Shown here: positions 42,743-52,444 of the stretch, in pieces
How positions within the stretch are numbered: the stretch's first letter is position 1
How the letters are laid out: each line of letters begins with the position of its first letter
NCBI GenBank assembly: GCA_019634915.1
Contig: JAHCAN010000015.1
Coordinates: 1 to 64,000 of the forward strand
Direction of reading: 5' to 3'
Source: Steroidobacteraceae bacterium
GTDB taxonomy: Bacteria > Pseudomonadota > Gammaproteobacteria > Steroidobacterales > Steroidobacteraceae
Length of the DNA: 64,000 bases
Program-made: the position numbers and the translations under genes
Notes under the pieces: generated by a model
The model's database searches: none
What the model saw: only the letters and a program-made list of their open reading frames with translations
Told to the model about the DNA's origin: nothing

Positions 42743-45700
42743 TCAGGCGGTGGCGAGCCGGACCGCCTCGTCGACGTCGACCGCGACGAGGCGCGAGACG
42801 CCGGGCTCGGTCATCGTGACGCCGAGCAGGCTCTGGGCCAGCTCCATCGTCACCTTGTTGTGGGTGATGAAGATGAACTGCACGCGCGAGGACATGTCAC
42901 GCACGATGTCGCAGAAGCGGCCGACGTTCTGCTCGTCGAGCGGCGCGTCCACCTCGTCGAGCAGGCAGAACGGTGCCGGGTTCAGGTCGAAGATCGAGAA
43001 CACGAGCGCGACCGCGGTCAGTGCCTTCTCGCCGCCCGACAGCTGCGAGATCGTGCTGTTTCGCTTGCCGGGCGGACGCGCCATGATCGCGACGCCGGCC
43101 GCGAGCGGGTCCTCGCCGACGAGTTCGAGATAGGCGTGGCCGCCGCCGAACAGGCGCGGGAACTTCTCCTGCAGCCCGGCATTGATCCGGCTGAAGGTGT
43201 CCTCGAAGCGCGTGCGCGTCTCGCGGTCGATCTTGCGCATCACCGTCTCGAGCGTCTCGAGCGCGGAGGTCAGGTCGGTGTACTGCCGGTCGAGGTACTC
43301 CTTGCGCTCGGTGTTCTCCTTCAGCTCGTCGATCGCGGCGAGATTGACCTGGCCGAGCCGCTCGATGTCGGCGCGCAGCGCCGCGAGGCGCTCCTCCCAC
43401 TGCAGCACTTCGGCCCCGGCCTCGGCCGCGAGCCCTTCGAGCACCGCGGCGAGCTCGAAGCGCGTGGCCGCGAACTGTTCGGCGATCGCTTCGCGGCGCA
43501 CGCGGGTTTCCTGCACCGCGAGACGCGCCACCTCCATCGCCTCGCGCGCCGCCCCAACGCGCAGTTCAGCGGCAGCGCGCTTCTCGTCGAGCTCGCGCAG
43601 GCTGGCGTCGGCCTCCTCGAGTCCGCGGCGCGCCGCGGCGAGCTCGGCTTCGATCTCGACGCGCCGGCCGAGCGCCTCGTCGAGCCGCTGCTGCAGCTCG
43701 CGGACCGGCTCGTCGCCGCCGGCGAGTTCCGCCTCGAGCCCGCCCGCGCGGGCTTCGAGCTGGCTGCGCTGTTCGAGCAGCCGGTTCAGGTTGACGCTCT
43801 TGCCCGCCTCGCTCGAGCGGCGCGACTCGCTGCGGATCAGCAGATCCTGCGCCGCGGCCTGCGCCGCCTGGGCGCGCTGGCGTGCGCTCGCGACCTGCTC
43901 GCGCCGTTCCTCGCGCTCGGCCTCGAGCTGCGGGCGGCGCGCATCGAGCCGCGACAGCGCCTCGAGGCCCTGGTCGAGCGCCATGCGCGCCCGCGCGAGC
44001 GCGTCCTGCGTGCTGCCGATCTCGCGCGCGACGTCGGCGGCTTCGCCGTCGAGGCGCTCGCGCCGCAGCGTGGACTCCTCCGCCCGTGCGCGGCCGGCCT
44101 CGAGCTGGCTCAGCACGTCGGCGTGCTCGCGATGCGCCAGCTGGATGCGGGCCTGCGCGGCATCACGCGCCTGCTCGGCCGCGGCCAGCGCGCCGCGCAG
44201 CGACGCGATCTGCGCTTCCATGTCGCGCACGCGCTCCTCGGCCGCCGCGAATTCGCCGCGCACCGTCTTCAGGCGCTGCTCGCGCTCGATCACGCCCGCG
44301 CGGTGATCGACGCCGCGGCTGACGCGCAGCCAGCGGCGCCCGACCCACTCGCCCTCGCGGGTGATGACCGACTGGTCGGCCGCGAGCCGGTGCCGCATCG
44401 CGAGCGCGGTCGCGAGATCGTCGGCGGTCAGCACATGGCCGAGCAGGTCGGTCAGCGCATCGGGCCCGCGCACACGCTGCGCGAGCGATTCGCCGCCGGC
44501 GCCGGCAACGGCGGCGCGCGTGGGCTCGAGCAGCGTGACGCTCGCGCCGGCGAGACTGCCGACCGAGCCGGCGACCGCGTCGAGATCATCGACGCAGACC
44601 GCTTCGAGATAATCGCCGAGAGCGGTTTCGACCGCGCGCTCCCAGCCACCGTCGACCGACAGCTGTTCGGCGAGCCGCCCGCGGCCGGTGAGGCCCGATG
44701 CGGCGAGCCAGTCGCCCGCCTTGCCGCCATCGCGCCCGAGCGCCGCCTTCTGCAGCGCCTCGAGCGACAGCACTTCGCCGCGCAGCCGCTCGCGCTCGGC
44801 ACGCAGGCTCTCGAGGCGCATCTCGCTCTGCAGCTGCCGGCTGCGCGCGTCCTGCACGTCGGTGAGCGCGGCGCCGAGCGCCTCGCCGAGCGCCTCGGCC
44901 GCGCCGCGCGCGCTCGATTCGCGGCTCGCGAGATCGGCGATCTGGCCACTCGACTCCTGCGCGATCAGCGCATCGCGCTCGAGCGCGAGCCGGTCGGCCT
45001 GGCCGGTCAGGCGCCGGAACTGGTGCTCGAGCTGCTCGATGCGCGCGCGCTCGACCTGGGTCGCCTGGTCGGCGGCACCGAACTCGCGGTTGAAGGTTTC
45101 CCAGCCGGCCTGCCACGCGGCGAGCCCGGCTTCGACCTCCTCGAGCAACCCTGCCGCACCGCCCTCGGCCCGTCGCGCCTCCTCGAGCTGCGGCTCGAGC
45201 TGGCCGATCTCCTCGCGCAGCGCGGCGAGCTCGGCCGCATCGCGATCGATCAGCAGCGCGACCTCCGCGAGCGAACCGCGGGTGACCGCCAGATCGGCGG
45301 TGCGCCGTTCGTGCAGCTCGCGCGCGTGCTGGATCGCCTGCTCGCCGCGCGAAATCGCCGCGCCGACTTCGTAATAGCGCCCCTGCACGGCCGACACCAG
45401 CGCCGACTGCTCGTCGTGGAAGGCGCGCTGGTGGTCGATCGCGGCCTCGGCCGCGCGCTGGTCGGCGAGCGCCGCCTGCATCGCGAGGTCGCATTCGCGC
45501 ATCGCCGAGTCGTGTACGTCGGCGCCGCTGTCGAGGTCGCGCAGCCGCAGCGCGAGCACTTCGGCGGTGAGCCGGCGCTCGTCCTCCTTCATCGCCTGGT
45601 AGCGGCGCGCGGTGGCCGCCTGGCGCTGCAGGTGGCGGATCTGCTTGTCGACCTCGTCGCGCAGGTCCTGCAGCCGCTCGAGGTTCTCGCGCGTGTCGGC

Positions 45701-46252
45701 GATGCGGTTCTCGGTCTCGCGCCGCCGCTCCTTGTAGCGCGAGATCCCGGCGGCCTCCTCGACGAAGGCGCGCATGTCGTCGGCCTTCGATTCGATCACC
45801 CGCGAGATCATGCCCTGCTCGATGATCGCGTAGCTGCGCGAACCGAGCCCGGTGCCGAGGAACAGCTGCGTGATGTCGCGGCGGCGGCAACGCGCGCCGT
45901 TGATGAAATAGGTGGAGCTGCCGTCGCGCGACACCTGGCGCTTCAGCGACACCTCGCTGTAGCTCGCGTACGGACCGGAGATCTTGCCGTCGGCGTTGTC
46001 GAACACGAGCTCGACGTGCGCGGTGCCGACCGGCTTGCGCGCGCTCGAGCCGTTGAAGATCACATCGGTCATCGAATCGCCGCGCAGGTGGCGCGCCGAC
46101 AGCTCGCCCATGACCCAGCGCACGGCGTCGATCACGTTCGACTTGCCGCAGCCGTTCGGGCCGACGACGCCAGTCAGATTGTTCGGGAAACCGACCGAGG
46201 TGGGATCGACGAAGGACTTGAAGCCCGCGAGCTTGATCTTGGTTAGTCGCAT
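42743..46252 (-). CDS. smc: Chromosome segregation ATPase SMC
   Basis: 1169 residues: Walker A GPNGCGKSN near residue 32, two long coiled coils flanking a hinge (about residues 510-640), and C-terminal ABC signature LSGGEKALTAVALVFSIF with Walker B FCLLDEVDAPLD. With ScpA and ScpB it forms the chromosome-condensing complex. It starts at an ATG with no ribosome site, separated from divergent queF by only 27 bases. Confidence 0.96.
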   Translation of the reverse strand: MRLTKIKLAGFKSFVDPTSVGFPNNLTGVVGPNGCGKSNVIDAVRWVMGELSARHLRGDSMTDVIFNGSSARKPVGTAHVELVFDNADGKISGPYASYSEVSLKRQVSRDGSSTYFINGARCRRRDITQLFLGTGLGSRSYAIIEQGMISRVIESKADDMRAFVEEAAGISRYKERRRETENRIADTRENLERLQDLRDEVDKQIRHLQRQAATARRYQAMKEDERRLTAEVLALRLRDLDSGADVHDSAMRECDLAMQAALADQRAAEAAIDHQRAFHDEQSALVSAVQGRYYEVGAAISRGEQAIQHARELHERRTADLAVTRGSLAEVALLIDRDAAELAALREEIGQLEPQLEEARRAEGGAAGLLEEVEAGLAAWQAGWETFNREFGAADQATQVERARIEQLEHQFRRLTGQADRLALERDALIAQESSGQIADLASRESSARGAAEALGEALGAALTDVQDARSRQLQSEMRLESLRAERERLRGEVLSLEALQKAALGRDGGKAGDWLAASGLTGRGRLAEQLSVDGGWERAVETALGDYLEAVCVDDLDAVAGSVGSLAGASVTLLEPTRAAVAGAGGESLAQRVRGPDALTDLLGHVLTADDLATALAMRHRLAADQSVITREGEWVGRRWLRVSRGVDHRAGVIEREQRLKTVRGEFAAAEERVRDMEAQIASLRGALAAAEQARDAAQARIQLAHREHADVLSQLEAGRARAEESTLRRERLDGEAADVAREIGSTQDALARARMALDQGLEALSRLDARRPQLEAEREERREQVASARQRAQAAQAAAQDLLIRSESRRSSEAGKSVNLNRLLEQRSQLEARAGGLEAELAGGDEPVRELQQRLDEALGRRVEIEAELAAARRGLEEADASLRELDEKRAAAELRVGAAREAMEVARLAVQETRVRREAIAEQFAATRFELAAVLEGLAAEAGAEVLQWEERLAALRADIERLGQVNLAAIDELKENTERKEYLDRQYTDLTSALETLETVMRKIDRETRTRFEDTFSRINAGLQEKFPRLFGGGHAYLELVGEDPLAAGVAIMARPPGKRNSTISQLSGGEKALTAVALVFSIFDLNPAPFCLLDEVDAPLDEQNVGRFCDIVRDMSSRVQFIFITHNKVTMELAQSLLGVTMTEPGVSRLVAVDVDEAVRLATA

Positions 46253-46279
46253 GTGGGCGGCTAGTGTAAATTAATCGCC
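46253..46279. promoter_or_regulatory. 27-base divergent promoter region between smc and queF
   Basis: This A+T-rich gap must serve both directions unless promoters lie inside the genes. A TAAATT-like box precedes queF by about eight bases, and on the other strand TACACT precedes smc by ten bases. Neither gene has a Shine-Dalgarno sequence. Confidence 0.4.
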
Positions 46280-46669
46280 ATGCCTTCACAGCCCTCCGCG
46301 ACCCTCGAGACATTCGCCAATCCGCAGCCCGATCGCGACTACACGATCCGCATGACGCTGCCGGAATTCACCTGCCTGTGCCCGAAGACGGGCCAGCCGG
46401 ATTTCGCGACGCTCGAGCTCGAATACGTGCCCGACGGGCTCTGCGTCGAACTGAAATCGCTCAAGCTTTATATCTGGTCGTTCCGCGATCGCGGCGCGTT
46501 CCACGAAGCGGTGACCAACGAGATCGTCGATCACCTCGCCGCGGCGACCGGGCCGCGCTTCATGCGGCTCACCGCGCGCTTCAATGTGCGCGGGGGCATC
46601 TACACGACGATCGTCGCCGAGCGGCGACAGCCCGGCTGGACGCCGGCGCAGGCGGTCGTTCTGCCCTGA
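46280..46669 (+). CDS. queF: NADPH-dependent 7-cyano-7-deazaguanine reductase (preQ0 reductase), type I
   Basis: 129 residues, the short unimodular QueF form. The catalytic Cys is in [16 protein letters not shown], and the QueF motif is [20 protein letters not shown]. It reduces preQ0 to preQ1, for queuosine in tRNA wobble positions. No other queuosine gene is present nearby. It is divergent from smc and 92 bases upstream of dksA. Confidence 0.95.
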   Translation: MPSQPSATLETFANPQPDRDYTIRMTLPEFTCLCPKTGQPDFATLELEYVPDGLCVELKSLKLYIWSFRDRGAFHEAVTNEIVDHLAAATGPRFMRLTARFNVRGGIYTTIVAERRQPGWTPAQAVVLP

Positions 46670-46691
46670 AAATCCGGCAGTTACGCGCTGC

Positions 46692-46719
46692 TGTACATGC
46701 GCGCCTGCGCCAGTATAAT
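46692..46719 (+). promoter_or_regulatory. Predicted promoter of dksA
   Basis: A perfect -10 TATAAT (46714-46719) and TGTACA (46692-46697) are spaced by 16 bases. Transcription from near 46726 would give a leader of about 35 bases. It is one of the best sigma70-like matches in the window. Confidence 0.65.
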
Positions 46720-46761
46720 CCCGCGTCCGTTTTCGAGCCCGCGATGCCCAAGGAGCTCAGG

Positions 46762-47505
46762 ATGCCTGCGAAGAAGGCGCCTGCGAAAAGCAGCAAGCCG
46801 AAGAGGACCAGCGTGAAGTCCGCCCCCCGCCACGCAGCGAAAGCCGCCGCCCGCAAGACGCCCGCGCGCGTCAAAAGCACGAGCCCGAAGCACGTGAAGA
46901 AAGCCGGCGACGCGCCGAAAACGACCCGCAAGCCCGCACCGCTCGCCGCCGCTCCGGTCGAGGCCACCTTCGCGCGCCACGCGCCGGCCGAAGCGCCGCA
47001 GATCCGTGTCGCGCCGCGCCAGATCGAGGCGGCCGACGAGAGCGACAGCTTCGACGGCGGCGCCAACCTGCTCGCCGGCCCGCGCAATGTGCAGCCCTAC
47101 ATTCCGCACCGCGGCGAGCAGTACATGGGCAAGGCCCAGCTCGATCATTTCCGCGACATCCTGCTCAGCTGGAAGCGCGACCTGATGATGGAGGTCGACC
47201 GCACCGTCTCGCACATGAAGGACGAGGCGGCGAACTTCCCCGATCCGAACGATCGCGCGACCCAGGAAGAGGAATTCAGCCTCGAGCTGCGCACCCGCGA
47301 CCGCGAGCGCAAGCTGATCCGCAAGATCGACGATGCCCTGAAGCGCATCGAGGACGGCTCCTACGGCTACTGCCTCGAGACCGGCGAGGAAATCGGCATC
47401 AAGCGTCTCGAGGCGCGGCCGGTCGCCACGCTGTCGCTCGAAGCGCAGGAACGCCGTGAACGCCGCGAGCGCCAGTACGGCGACCGCGACGACCGCTACC
47501 GCTGA
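46762..47505 (+). CDS. dksA: DksA-family RNA polymerase-binding regulator with long basic N-terminal extension and degenerate zinc site
   Basis: 247 residues, against about 150 in E. coli. The extra ~105 N-terminal residues are Lys/Ala/Pro-rich and histone H1-like. The core is clear: coiled coil with tip Asp161 and Asp164 (NFPDPNDRATQEEEF), then a C-terminal region in which only Cys204 of the usual four zinc Cys remains (the others are Thr207, Ser225, Ala228). DksA binds the RNA polymerase secondary channel and works with ppGpp. The ATG at 46762 is chosen because AAGGAG lies just before it; the in-frame ATG at 46744 precedes that site. Confidence 0.93.
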   Translation: MPAKKAPAKSSKPKRTSVKSAPRHAAKAAARKTPARVKSTSPKHVKKAGDAPKTTRKPAPLAAAPVEATFARHAPAEAPQIRVAPRQIEAADESDSFDGGANLLAGPRNVQPYIPHRGEQYMGKAQLDHFRDILLSWKRDLMMEVDRTVSHMKDEAANFPDPNDRATQEEEFSLELRTRDRERKLIRKIDDALKRIEDGSYGYCLETGEEIGIKRLEARPVATLSLEAQERRERRERQYGDRDDRYR

Positions 47506-47517
47506 CGGGCCGCGGGC

Positions 47518-48417
47518 GTGAGCCCGCCGGCCTGCGTCGGCCGCTTCGCGCCCTCGCCCACCGGGCCCCTGCACCTCGGCTCGCTGCTCGCCGCGGCGGG
47601 CAGCTATCTCGATGCGCGCCATGCCGGCGGCCGCTGGCTGCTGCGCATCGAGGACCTCGATGCGCCGCGCGTCGTCGCCGGCGCCGAATCCCGCATCCTC
47701 GCGACGCTCGAAGCCTGCGGCTTCGAATGGGACGGCGCGATCCTGCGCCAGAGCACGCGCCTCGATGCCTACCGCGCCGCACTCGAGCAGCTCACCCGCG
47801 AGGGCCACCTGTTCGAGTGCAGCTGCTCGCGCAGGGAGCTGGCCGACGCCGCCGGCGGTGCCGTCGAAGGCGGCTCGGCCTACCCCGGCAGCTGCCGGCG
47901 CGGCCCGCTGCACGCGGGCCCGACCGCGACGCGTTTCCGGGTACCGGATGGCGCGATCACGCTGGACGATCGCGTGCAGGGTCGCGTGCAGTTCGCCTGG
48001 CCCGCGCTCGGCGACGTGGTCGTGCGACGGCGGGACGGCGTGATCGCCTATCAGCTCGCGGTCGTCGTCGATGACGCCTGGCAGGGCATCACCGACGTCG
48101 TGCGGGGCGCCGATCTGCTCGACTCGACGCCGTGGCAGACCGCGCTCGGGCAGGCGCTGCACGCGCCGCCTCTTCGGTACGCCCATCTGCCGCTGGTGGT
48201 CGAAGCCGATGGCCGCAAGCTGTCGAAGTCGCGGCGTGCGATCGGCATCGACGCCGCGGCAGCCGGCAGCGCGCTGTGGCAGGTGCTCGCGCTGCTCGGG
48301 CTTGCACCGCCCGCCACCCTGCGGGGCGCCCCGCCGGCCGAACTGTGGGCCTGGGGCATCCCTCGCTGGAGCCTCGGCCCGCTTCGCGGCAGGCGCTCGG
48401 TACCCGCCCCCGAATAA
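47518..48417 (+). CDS. gluQ: Glutamyl-Q tRNA(Asp) synthetase
   Basis: 299 residues, a truncated GluRS-like enzyme that attaches glutamate to queuosine in tRNA(Asp). The HIGH-type motif is APSPTGPLHLGSLLAA and the KMSKS-type motif KLSKSRRA; zinc ligands appear in FECSCSRREL and SAYPGSCRRG. The start is GTG at 47518, 12 bases after dksA, the common dksA-gluQ arrangement. It lacks the anticodon-binding domain, as expected. queF upstream serves the same tRNA modification. Confidence 0.93.
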   Translation: MSPPACVGRFAPSPTGPLHLGSLLAAAGSYLDARHAGGRWLLRIEDLDAPRVVAGAESRILATLEACGFEWDGAILRQSTRLDAYRAALEQLTREGHLFECSCSRRELADAAGGAVEGGSAYPGSCRRGPLHAGPTATRFRVPDGAITLDDRVQGRVQFAWPALGDVVVRRRDGVIAYQLAVVVDDAWQGITDVVRGADLLDSTPWQTALGQALHAPPLRYAHLPLVVEADGRKLSKSRRAIGIDAAAAGSALWQVLALLGLAPPATLRGAPPAELWAWGIPRWSLGPLRGRRSVPAPE

Positions 48418-48487
48418 CTTGGGCTCCCCGCCCGGTTGTACTATGGTAGGGGCGAACGACTGGGGGCGGACGAGGCGAGGGCAGGCC

Positions 48488-48985
48488 ATGAGCGAACCCA
48501 GAGTCATCAAGAAGTACCCCAACCGGCGGCTCTACGACACGGTCGAGAGCCGCTACATCACTCTCGCGGACATCCGGCGCCTGGTCGTCGAGCGCGTCGA
48601 CTTCACGGTGATCGACAAGAAGACCCAGACGGACATCACGCGCGCGATCCTGCTGCAGGTGATCGCCGAGCAGGAACACACCGACGAGGCCGTGCTCAGC
48701 CGGGATTTCCTCTCGCAGGTGATCCGCAGTTACGGCGGGCAGCTGCACGATGTCGTCGGCAGCTATCTCGAGCAGAGCTTGCGCCTCTTCAATGCGCAGC
48801 AGCGCGAGACGCGCGAACGCCTGCGCGGCGCAGGCGGCGCCGAGCAGGTTGCGTTGCTTGCGCAGAAGAACCAGCAGCGCTGGCGCGCGGTGCAGGACGA
48901 GATCTACCGCACGCTGCTCGGGCCGCTCGCCCGCCCGCGCGAGCGGGAGGACGAGGCGCGCGACGCCGCGCCGACCCAGGGGTAG
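48488..48985 (+). CDS. phaR: Polyhydroxyalkanoate synthesis repressor PhaR
   Basis: 165 residues. The N-terminal PHB/PHA accumulation regulator DNA-binding domain (VIKKYPNRRLYDTVESRYIT, then LADIRRLVVERVDFTVID) is highly conserved; a helical C-terminus follows. PhaR represses phasin and PHA genes and is released by polymer granules. No pha gene is in the window, so targets are elsewhere. It ends 19 bases from convergent pnp. Confidence 0.92.
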   Translation: MSEPRVIKKYPNRRLYDTVESRYITLADIRRLVVERVDFTVIDKKTQTDITRAILLQVIAEQEHTDEAVLSRDFLSQVIRSYGGQLHDVVGSYLEQSLRLFNAQQRETRERLRGAGGAEQVALLAQKNQQRWRAVQDEIYRTLLGPLARPREREDEARDAAPTQG

Positions 48986-48993
48986 GCGCGGCG
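48964..48993. terminator. Hairpin at the phaR/pnp convergent junction
   Basis: Perfect 9-bp G+C-only stem (arms 48964-48972 and 48985-48993) with a 12-base loop containing most of the phaR stop codon. No T-tract is present. It probably acts at the 3' ends of both transcripts. Confidence 0.45.
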
Positions 48994-49004
48994 CGACCGC
49001 GGCA

Positions 49005-51092
49005 TCAGGGCTGGTCGAGATTCCTCATCGACAGCCGCACCCTGCCCTGGCGATCCACCTCGAGCACCTTGACGCGCACGGTGTCGCCTTCCTGGAGCTT
49101 GTCGGAGACGCGCTCGACGCGCTCTTCCGAGATCTGCGAGATGTGCACGAGACCGTCGCGGCCCGGCAGGATCGTCACGAAGGCGCCGAAGTCCATCAGG
49201 CGCGCGACCTTGCCCTCGTAGATCCGGCCGACTTCGACGTCGGCGGTGATCAGCTCGATGCGGCGCTGGGCCTCGCGGCCCGCCTCGCCGTTGACCGAGG
49301 CGATCTTCACCGAACCGTCGTTCTCGATGTCGATCGTCGTGCCGGTCTCCTCGGTGATCTGGCGGATCACCGCGCCGCCCTTGCCGATCACGTCGCGGAT
49401 CTTCTCGGGGTCGATCCGGATCGTGATGATCGACGGCGCGTACTCCGACATCGTCTCGCGCGGTGCGGAGATCACCTTCGCCATCTCGCCGAGGATGTGG
49501 ATGCGACCGTCGTGCGCCTGCGCGAGCGCGACCTTCATGATCTCGGGCGTCACGCCCTCGACCTTGATGTCCATCTGCAGCGCGGTGACGCCGTCCTTCG
49601 TGCCGGCAACCTTGAAATCCATGTCGCCGAGGTGGTCCTCGTCGCCGAGGATGTCGGTGATGACCTTGTATTTGTCGCCCTCGAGCACCAGGCCCATCGC
49701 GACGCCGGCCACCGGCGCCCTGATCGGCACGCCGGCGTCCATCAGCGCGAGGCTCGCGCCGCACACGCTCGCCATCGACGAGGAGCCGTTCGACTCGAGG
49801 ATCTCGGAGACCACGCGGATCGTGTACGGGAAGTTCGTCATGTCGGGCATCACCGAGGTGATGCCGCGGCGTGCGAGGTTGCCGTGGCCGATCTCGCGGC
49901 GCTTCGGCGAGCCCATCATGCCGGTCTCGCCGACCGAGAACGGCGGGAAGTTGTAGTGGAACATGAACGGCTCGCGGCGCTCGCCCTCGAGCGCATCGAT
50001 CATCTGCGCATCGCGGGTCGTGCCGAGCGTCGTGACGACCAGCGCCTGCGTCTCGCCGCGCGTGAACAGGCTCGAGCCGTGGGTGCGCGGCAGCACGCCG
50101 ACCTTGACGGTGATCGGCCGTACCGTGAACGCATCGCGGCCGTCGATGCGCGCCTCGCCGGCGAGGATGCGCCGGCGGACGATGTCGCTCTCGAGCCGGA
50201 ACAGCTGGTCGTCGACCTGGCCGGCCGTCCACTTCGGCTGCTCGCCGGCGGTCAGCGCCGCGGTGACTTCGGCCTTGATCGCGCTGACGCGCTCGGCGCG
50301 CGCCTGCTTCTCGGTGATGCTGTAGGCCTCGCGCAGTTTCGACTCGGCCTGGCCCTTGACGAGCGCGGCGAGGTCGGCGCTGTCGAGCGGAGCCTGCCAG
50401 GTCCAGCGCGGCTTGCCTGCCTGCCTGACGAGTTCGTTGATCGCCTGGATCGCGACCTGCATTTCCTTGTGGCCGAACACGACGGCGCCGAGCATCACCT
50501 CTTCGGAGAGGCCCGCGGCCTGCGACTCGACCATCAGCACCGCCTGCTGCGTGCCGGCGACGACCAGGTGCAGGTCGGAGGTGGCGAGCTCCTTCGCGGT
50601 CGGGTTGAGCAGATACTTGCCGTCCTTGTAGCCGACGCGCGCGGCGCCGATCGGCCCCTTGAACGGCACGCCGGCGATGCACAGCGCCGCGGAGGCACCG
50701 AGCAGCGACGGAATGTCGGCATCGATCTCCGGATCGAGCGACAGCACCGTCGCGACGATCTGCACTTCGTTCAGGAAGCCGTCCGGGAACAGCGGGCGGA
50801 TCGGACGATCGATCAGGCGCGAGGTCAGCGTCTCCTTCTCGGTGGGACGGCCTTCGCGGCGGAAGAAGCCGCCGGGGATGCGGCCCGCGGCATAGGTCTT
50901 CTCGACGTAGTTGACGGTCAGCGGGAAGAAATCACGACCCGGGGTCGGCTCCTTGCGCGCCACCGCGGTGACGAGCACGCGCGTGTCGCCCATCGAGGCG
51001 ACCACGGCGCCGTTGGCCTGTCGGGCCATCTCGCCGGTTTCCAGTGTGACGGTATGCGCGCCGAAGGCGAATGACTGTTTGAAAGCGCTCAA
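49005..51092 (-). CDS. pnp: Polyribonucleotide nucleotidyltransferase (PNPase)
   Basis: 695 residues: two RNase PH domains ([34 protein letters not shown]), then KH ([20 protein letters not shown]) and S1 ([20 protein letters not shown]) RNA-binding domains. It degrades RNA phosphorolytically in the degradosome. The start is TTG at 51092 with GAGG eight bases upstream; no ATG fits. An attenuator hairpin separates it from rpsO, as in E. coli. Confidence 0.96.
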   Translation of the reverse strand: MSAFKQSFAFGAHTVTLETGEMARQANGAVVASMGDTRVLVTAVARKEPTPGRDFFPLTVNYVEKTYAAGRIPGGFFRREGRPTEKETLTSRLIDRPIRPLFPDGFLNEVQIVATVLSLDPEIDADIPSLLGASAALCIAGVPFKGPIGAARVGYKDGKYLLNPTAKELATSDLHLVVAGTQQAVLMVESQAAGLSEEVMLGAVVFGHKEMQVAIQAINELVRQAGKPRWTWQAPLDSADLAALVKGQAESKLREAYSITEKQARAERVSAIKAEVTAALTAGEQPKWTAGQVDDQLFRLESDIVRRRILAGEARIDGRDAFTVRPITVKVGVLPRTHGSSLFTRGETQALVVTTLGTTRDAQMIDALEGERREPFMFHYNFPPFSVGETGMMGSPKRREIGHGNLARRGITSVMPDMTNFPYTIRVVSEILESNGSSSMASVCGASLALMDAGVPIRAPVAGVAMGLVLEGDKYKVITDILGDEDHLGDMDFKVAGTKDGVTALQMDIKVEGVTPEIMKVALAQAHDGRIHILGEMAKVISAPRETMSEYAPSIITIRIDPEKIRDVIGKGGAVIRQITEETGTTIDIENDGSVKIASVNGEAGREAQRRIELITADVEVGRIYEGKVARLMDFGAFVTILPGRDGLVHISQISEERVERVSDKLQEGDTVRVKVLEVDRQGRVRLSMRNLDQP

Positions 51093-51128
51093 GCTTCTAT
51101 CCTCGCGAAAAAGGGATGGGTGTCAGCG

Positions 51129-51156
51129 AAAAGGCCGCGCTCGGGAAGGCGCGGCC
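51129..51156 (-). terminator. rpsO-pnp attenuator hairpin
   Basis: On the minus strand a perfect 8-bp stem (arms 51149-51156 and 51133-51140) with an eight-base loop is followed by four T. It is placed between rpsO and pnp like the known E. coli t1 terminator, which lets part of the transcripts continue into pnp. Confidence 0.75.
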
Positions 51157-51169
51157 TGTTGCGGGGTCC

Positions 51170-51439
51170 TTAGCGGCGGAGCCCCAGGCGCTCGACGAGT
51201 TCCTGGTACTTCTCCGGCCTGGTCGCCTTCAGATAGTCGAGGAGCTTGCGGCGCTGATTCACGAGCTTGACGAGCCCGCGACGCGAGGAATGGTCACCCT
51301 TGTGCGCGCTGAAGTGGGCACCAAGGCCGTTGATCCGCTCCGAGAGCAGCGCGACCTGGACTTCGGGCGACCCGGTATCTTTCGGGTCGCGGCGGAATTG
51401 CGCGAGAACTCCGCTCTTTTTTTCCGTGCTTAGGGACAT
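51170..51439 (-). CDS. rpsO: 30S ribosomal protein S15
   Basis: 89 residues, full length. [19 protein letters not shown] and [20 protein letters not shown] are the signature helices that contact 16S rRNA and the intersubunit bridge. An AAGGA sequence lies 11 bases before the ATG. It has its own promoter upstream and an attenuator downstream. Confidence 0.97.
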   Translation of the reverse strand: MSLSTEKKSGVLAQFRRDPKDTGSPEVQVALLSERINGLGAHFSAHKGDHSSRRGLVKLVNQRRKLLDYLKATRPEKYQELVERLGLRR

Positions 51440-51490
51440 TACGGGGAAATCCTTGAAATTACTGACTTTGTACCGGTTTTGAGGCGCGGC

Positions 51491-51519
51491 ATTCTACTCG
51501 CCCGCCTGCCTGCTCACAA
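51491..51519 (-). promoter_or_regulatory. Predicted promoter of rpsO
   Basis: On the minus strand TTGTGA (51519-51514) and TAGAAT (51496-51491) are spaced 17 bases apart, in the 95-base gap between truB and rpsO. The start point would be about 45 bases before the rpsO ATG. Confidence 0.65.
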
Positions 51520-51534
51520 GTTCCGGCTGGCGTT

Positions 51535-52434
51535 TCACGACCGGAAAATCCGCCGCGGTCGCAAGCCCCCGAAACCATCGATTTCGCCGAGGCCCACCAG
51601 CCCCCCGGAGCCGTCGACGATGCACACGGCGGTCGCGGCGGACAGCCCCGCGGCCGACGCCGGCAGGTCCGCCCGGCCGATCGCCTGGCCCTGCCGCACG
51701 CGCGCCACCGCGGCCGCCGACAGCACGAGTGCAGGCCGGCCCGGCATCGCGCGCTCGATCGGCAGCAGCGCCGGCGGCGCGCCTTCACGGCAGGCGGCCT
51801 GCACCGCCTCGAGCGTGTGCATCGCCTCGTCCTCGAACGGCGCGACCCAGACGCGGTGCAGCCGGCTCACGTGACCGGCCGTGCCGAGCGCACGCGCGAG
51901 ATCCTCGGCGAGCGTGCGCACATAGGTGCCCTTCGAGCACTCCACGGCCAGATCGATCGCATCGTCGCGCAGAGCCTCGAGCGTCAGCGCATGGATCGTG
52001 ATCGCGCGCGCGGGCCGCTCGACTTCGAGACCCTGGCGCGCGAGCTCATAGAGCGGGCGACCGTCGCGCTTCAGCGCCGAGTACATCGGCGGCACCTGCT
52101 GCTGCACACCGATCCGGGCTGCGAGCACGGTCTCGACGCCCGCGCGATCGAGCGACGGTACCGGTGCCGTCTCGACCACGGCGCCCTCGACGTCACCGGT
52201 CGAAGTGCGCGCGCCGAGCGCGATCGTGAATTCGTAGCGTTTGGCGCCGGCGACGATTTCGCCGGCGATCTTGGTCGCCTCGTCGAGGCAGATCGGCAGC
52301 ATGCCGGTCGCGAGCGGATCGAGGCTGCCGACATGGCCCGCCTTCGCCGCACCGAAGGCGCGCTTCACGCGCTGCAATGCGGCGTTCGACGACAGGCCCC
52401 GCGGCTTGTCGAGGAGCAGGATTCCGGAAGGCAT
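51535..52434 (-). CDS. truB: tRNA pseudouridine-55 synthase
   Basis: 299 residues. The catalytic Asp is in HVGSLDPLATGMLP; KPRGLSSNAALQ and CSKGTYVRTLAEDLARALG are further TruB motifs, with a C-terminal PUA-like region. It makes pseudouridine-55 in the T loop of tRNAs. It lies 10 bases downstream of rbfA in the conserved nusA-infB-rbfA-truB order. Confidence 0.95.
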   Translation of the reverse strand: MPSGILLLDKPRGLSSNAALQRVKRAFGAAKAGHVGSLDPLATGMLPICLDEATKIAGEIVAGAKRYEFTIALGARTSTGDVEGAVVETAPVPSLDRAGVETVLAARIGVQQQVPPMYSALKRDGRPLYELARQGLEVERPARAITIHALTLEALRDDAIDLAVECSKGTYVRTLAEDLARALGTAGHVSRLHRVWVAPFEDEAMHTLEAVQAACREGAPPALLPIERAMPGRPALVLSAAAVARVRQGQAIGRADLPASAAGLSAATAVCIVDGSGGLVGLGEIDGFGGLRPRRIFRS

Positions 52435-52444
52435 CGGGTTCAGG

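Noticed and set aside
48419..48444. TTGGGC and TACTAT upstream of phaR as a promoter
   Set aside because: Spacing is only 14 bases; too short to support.
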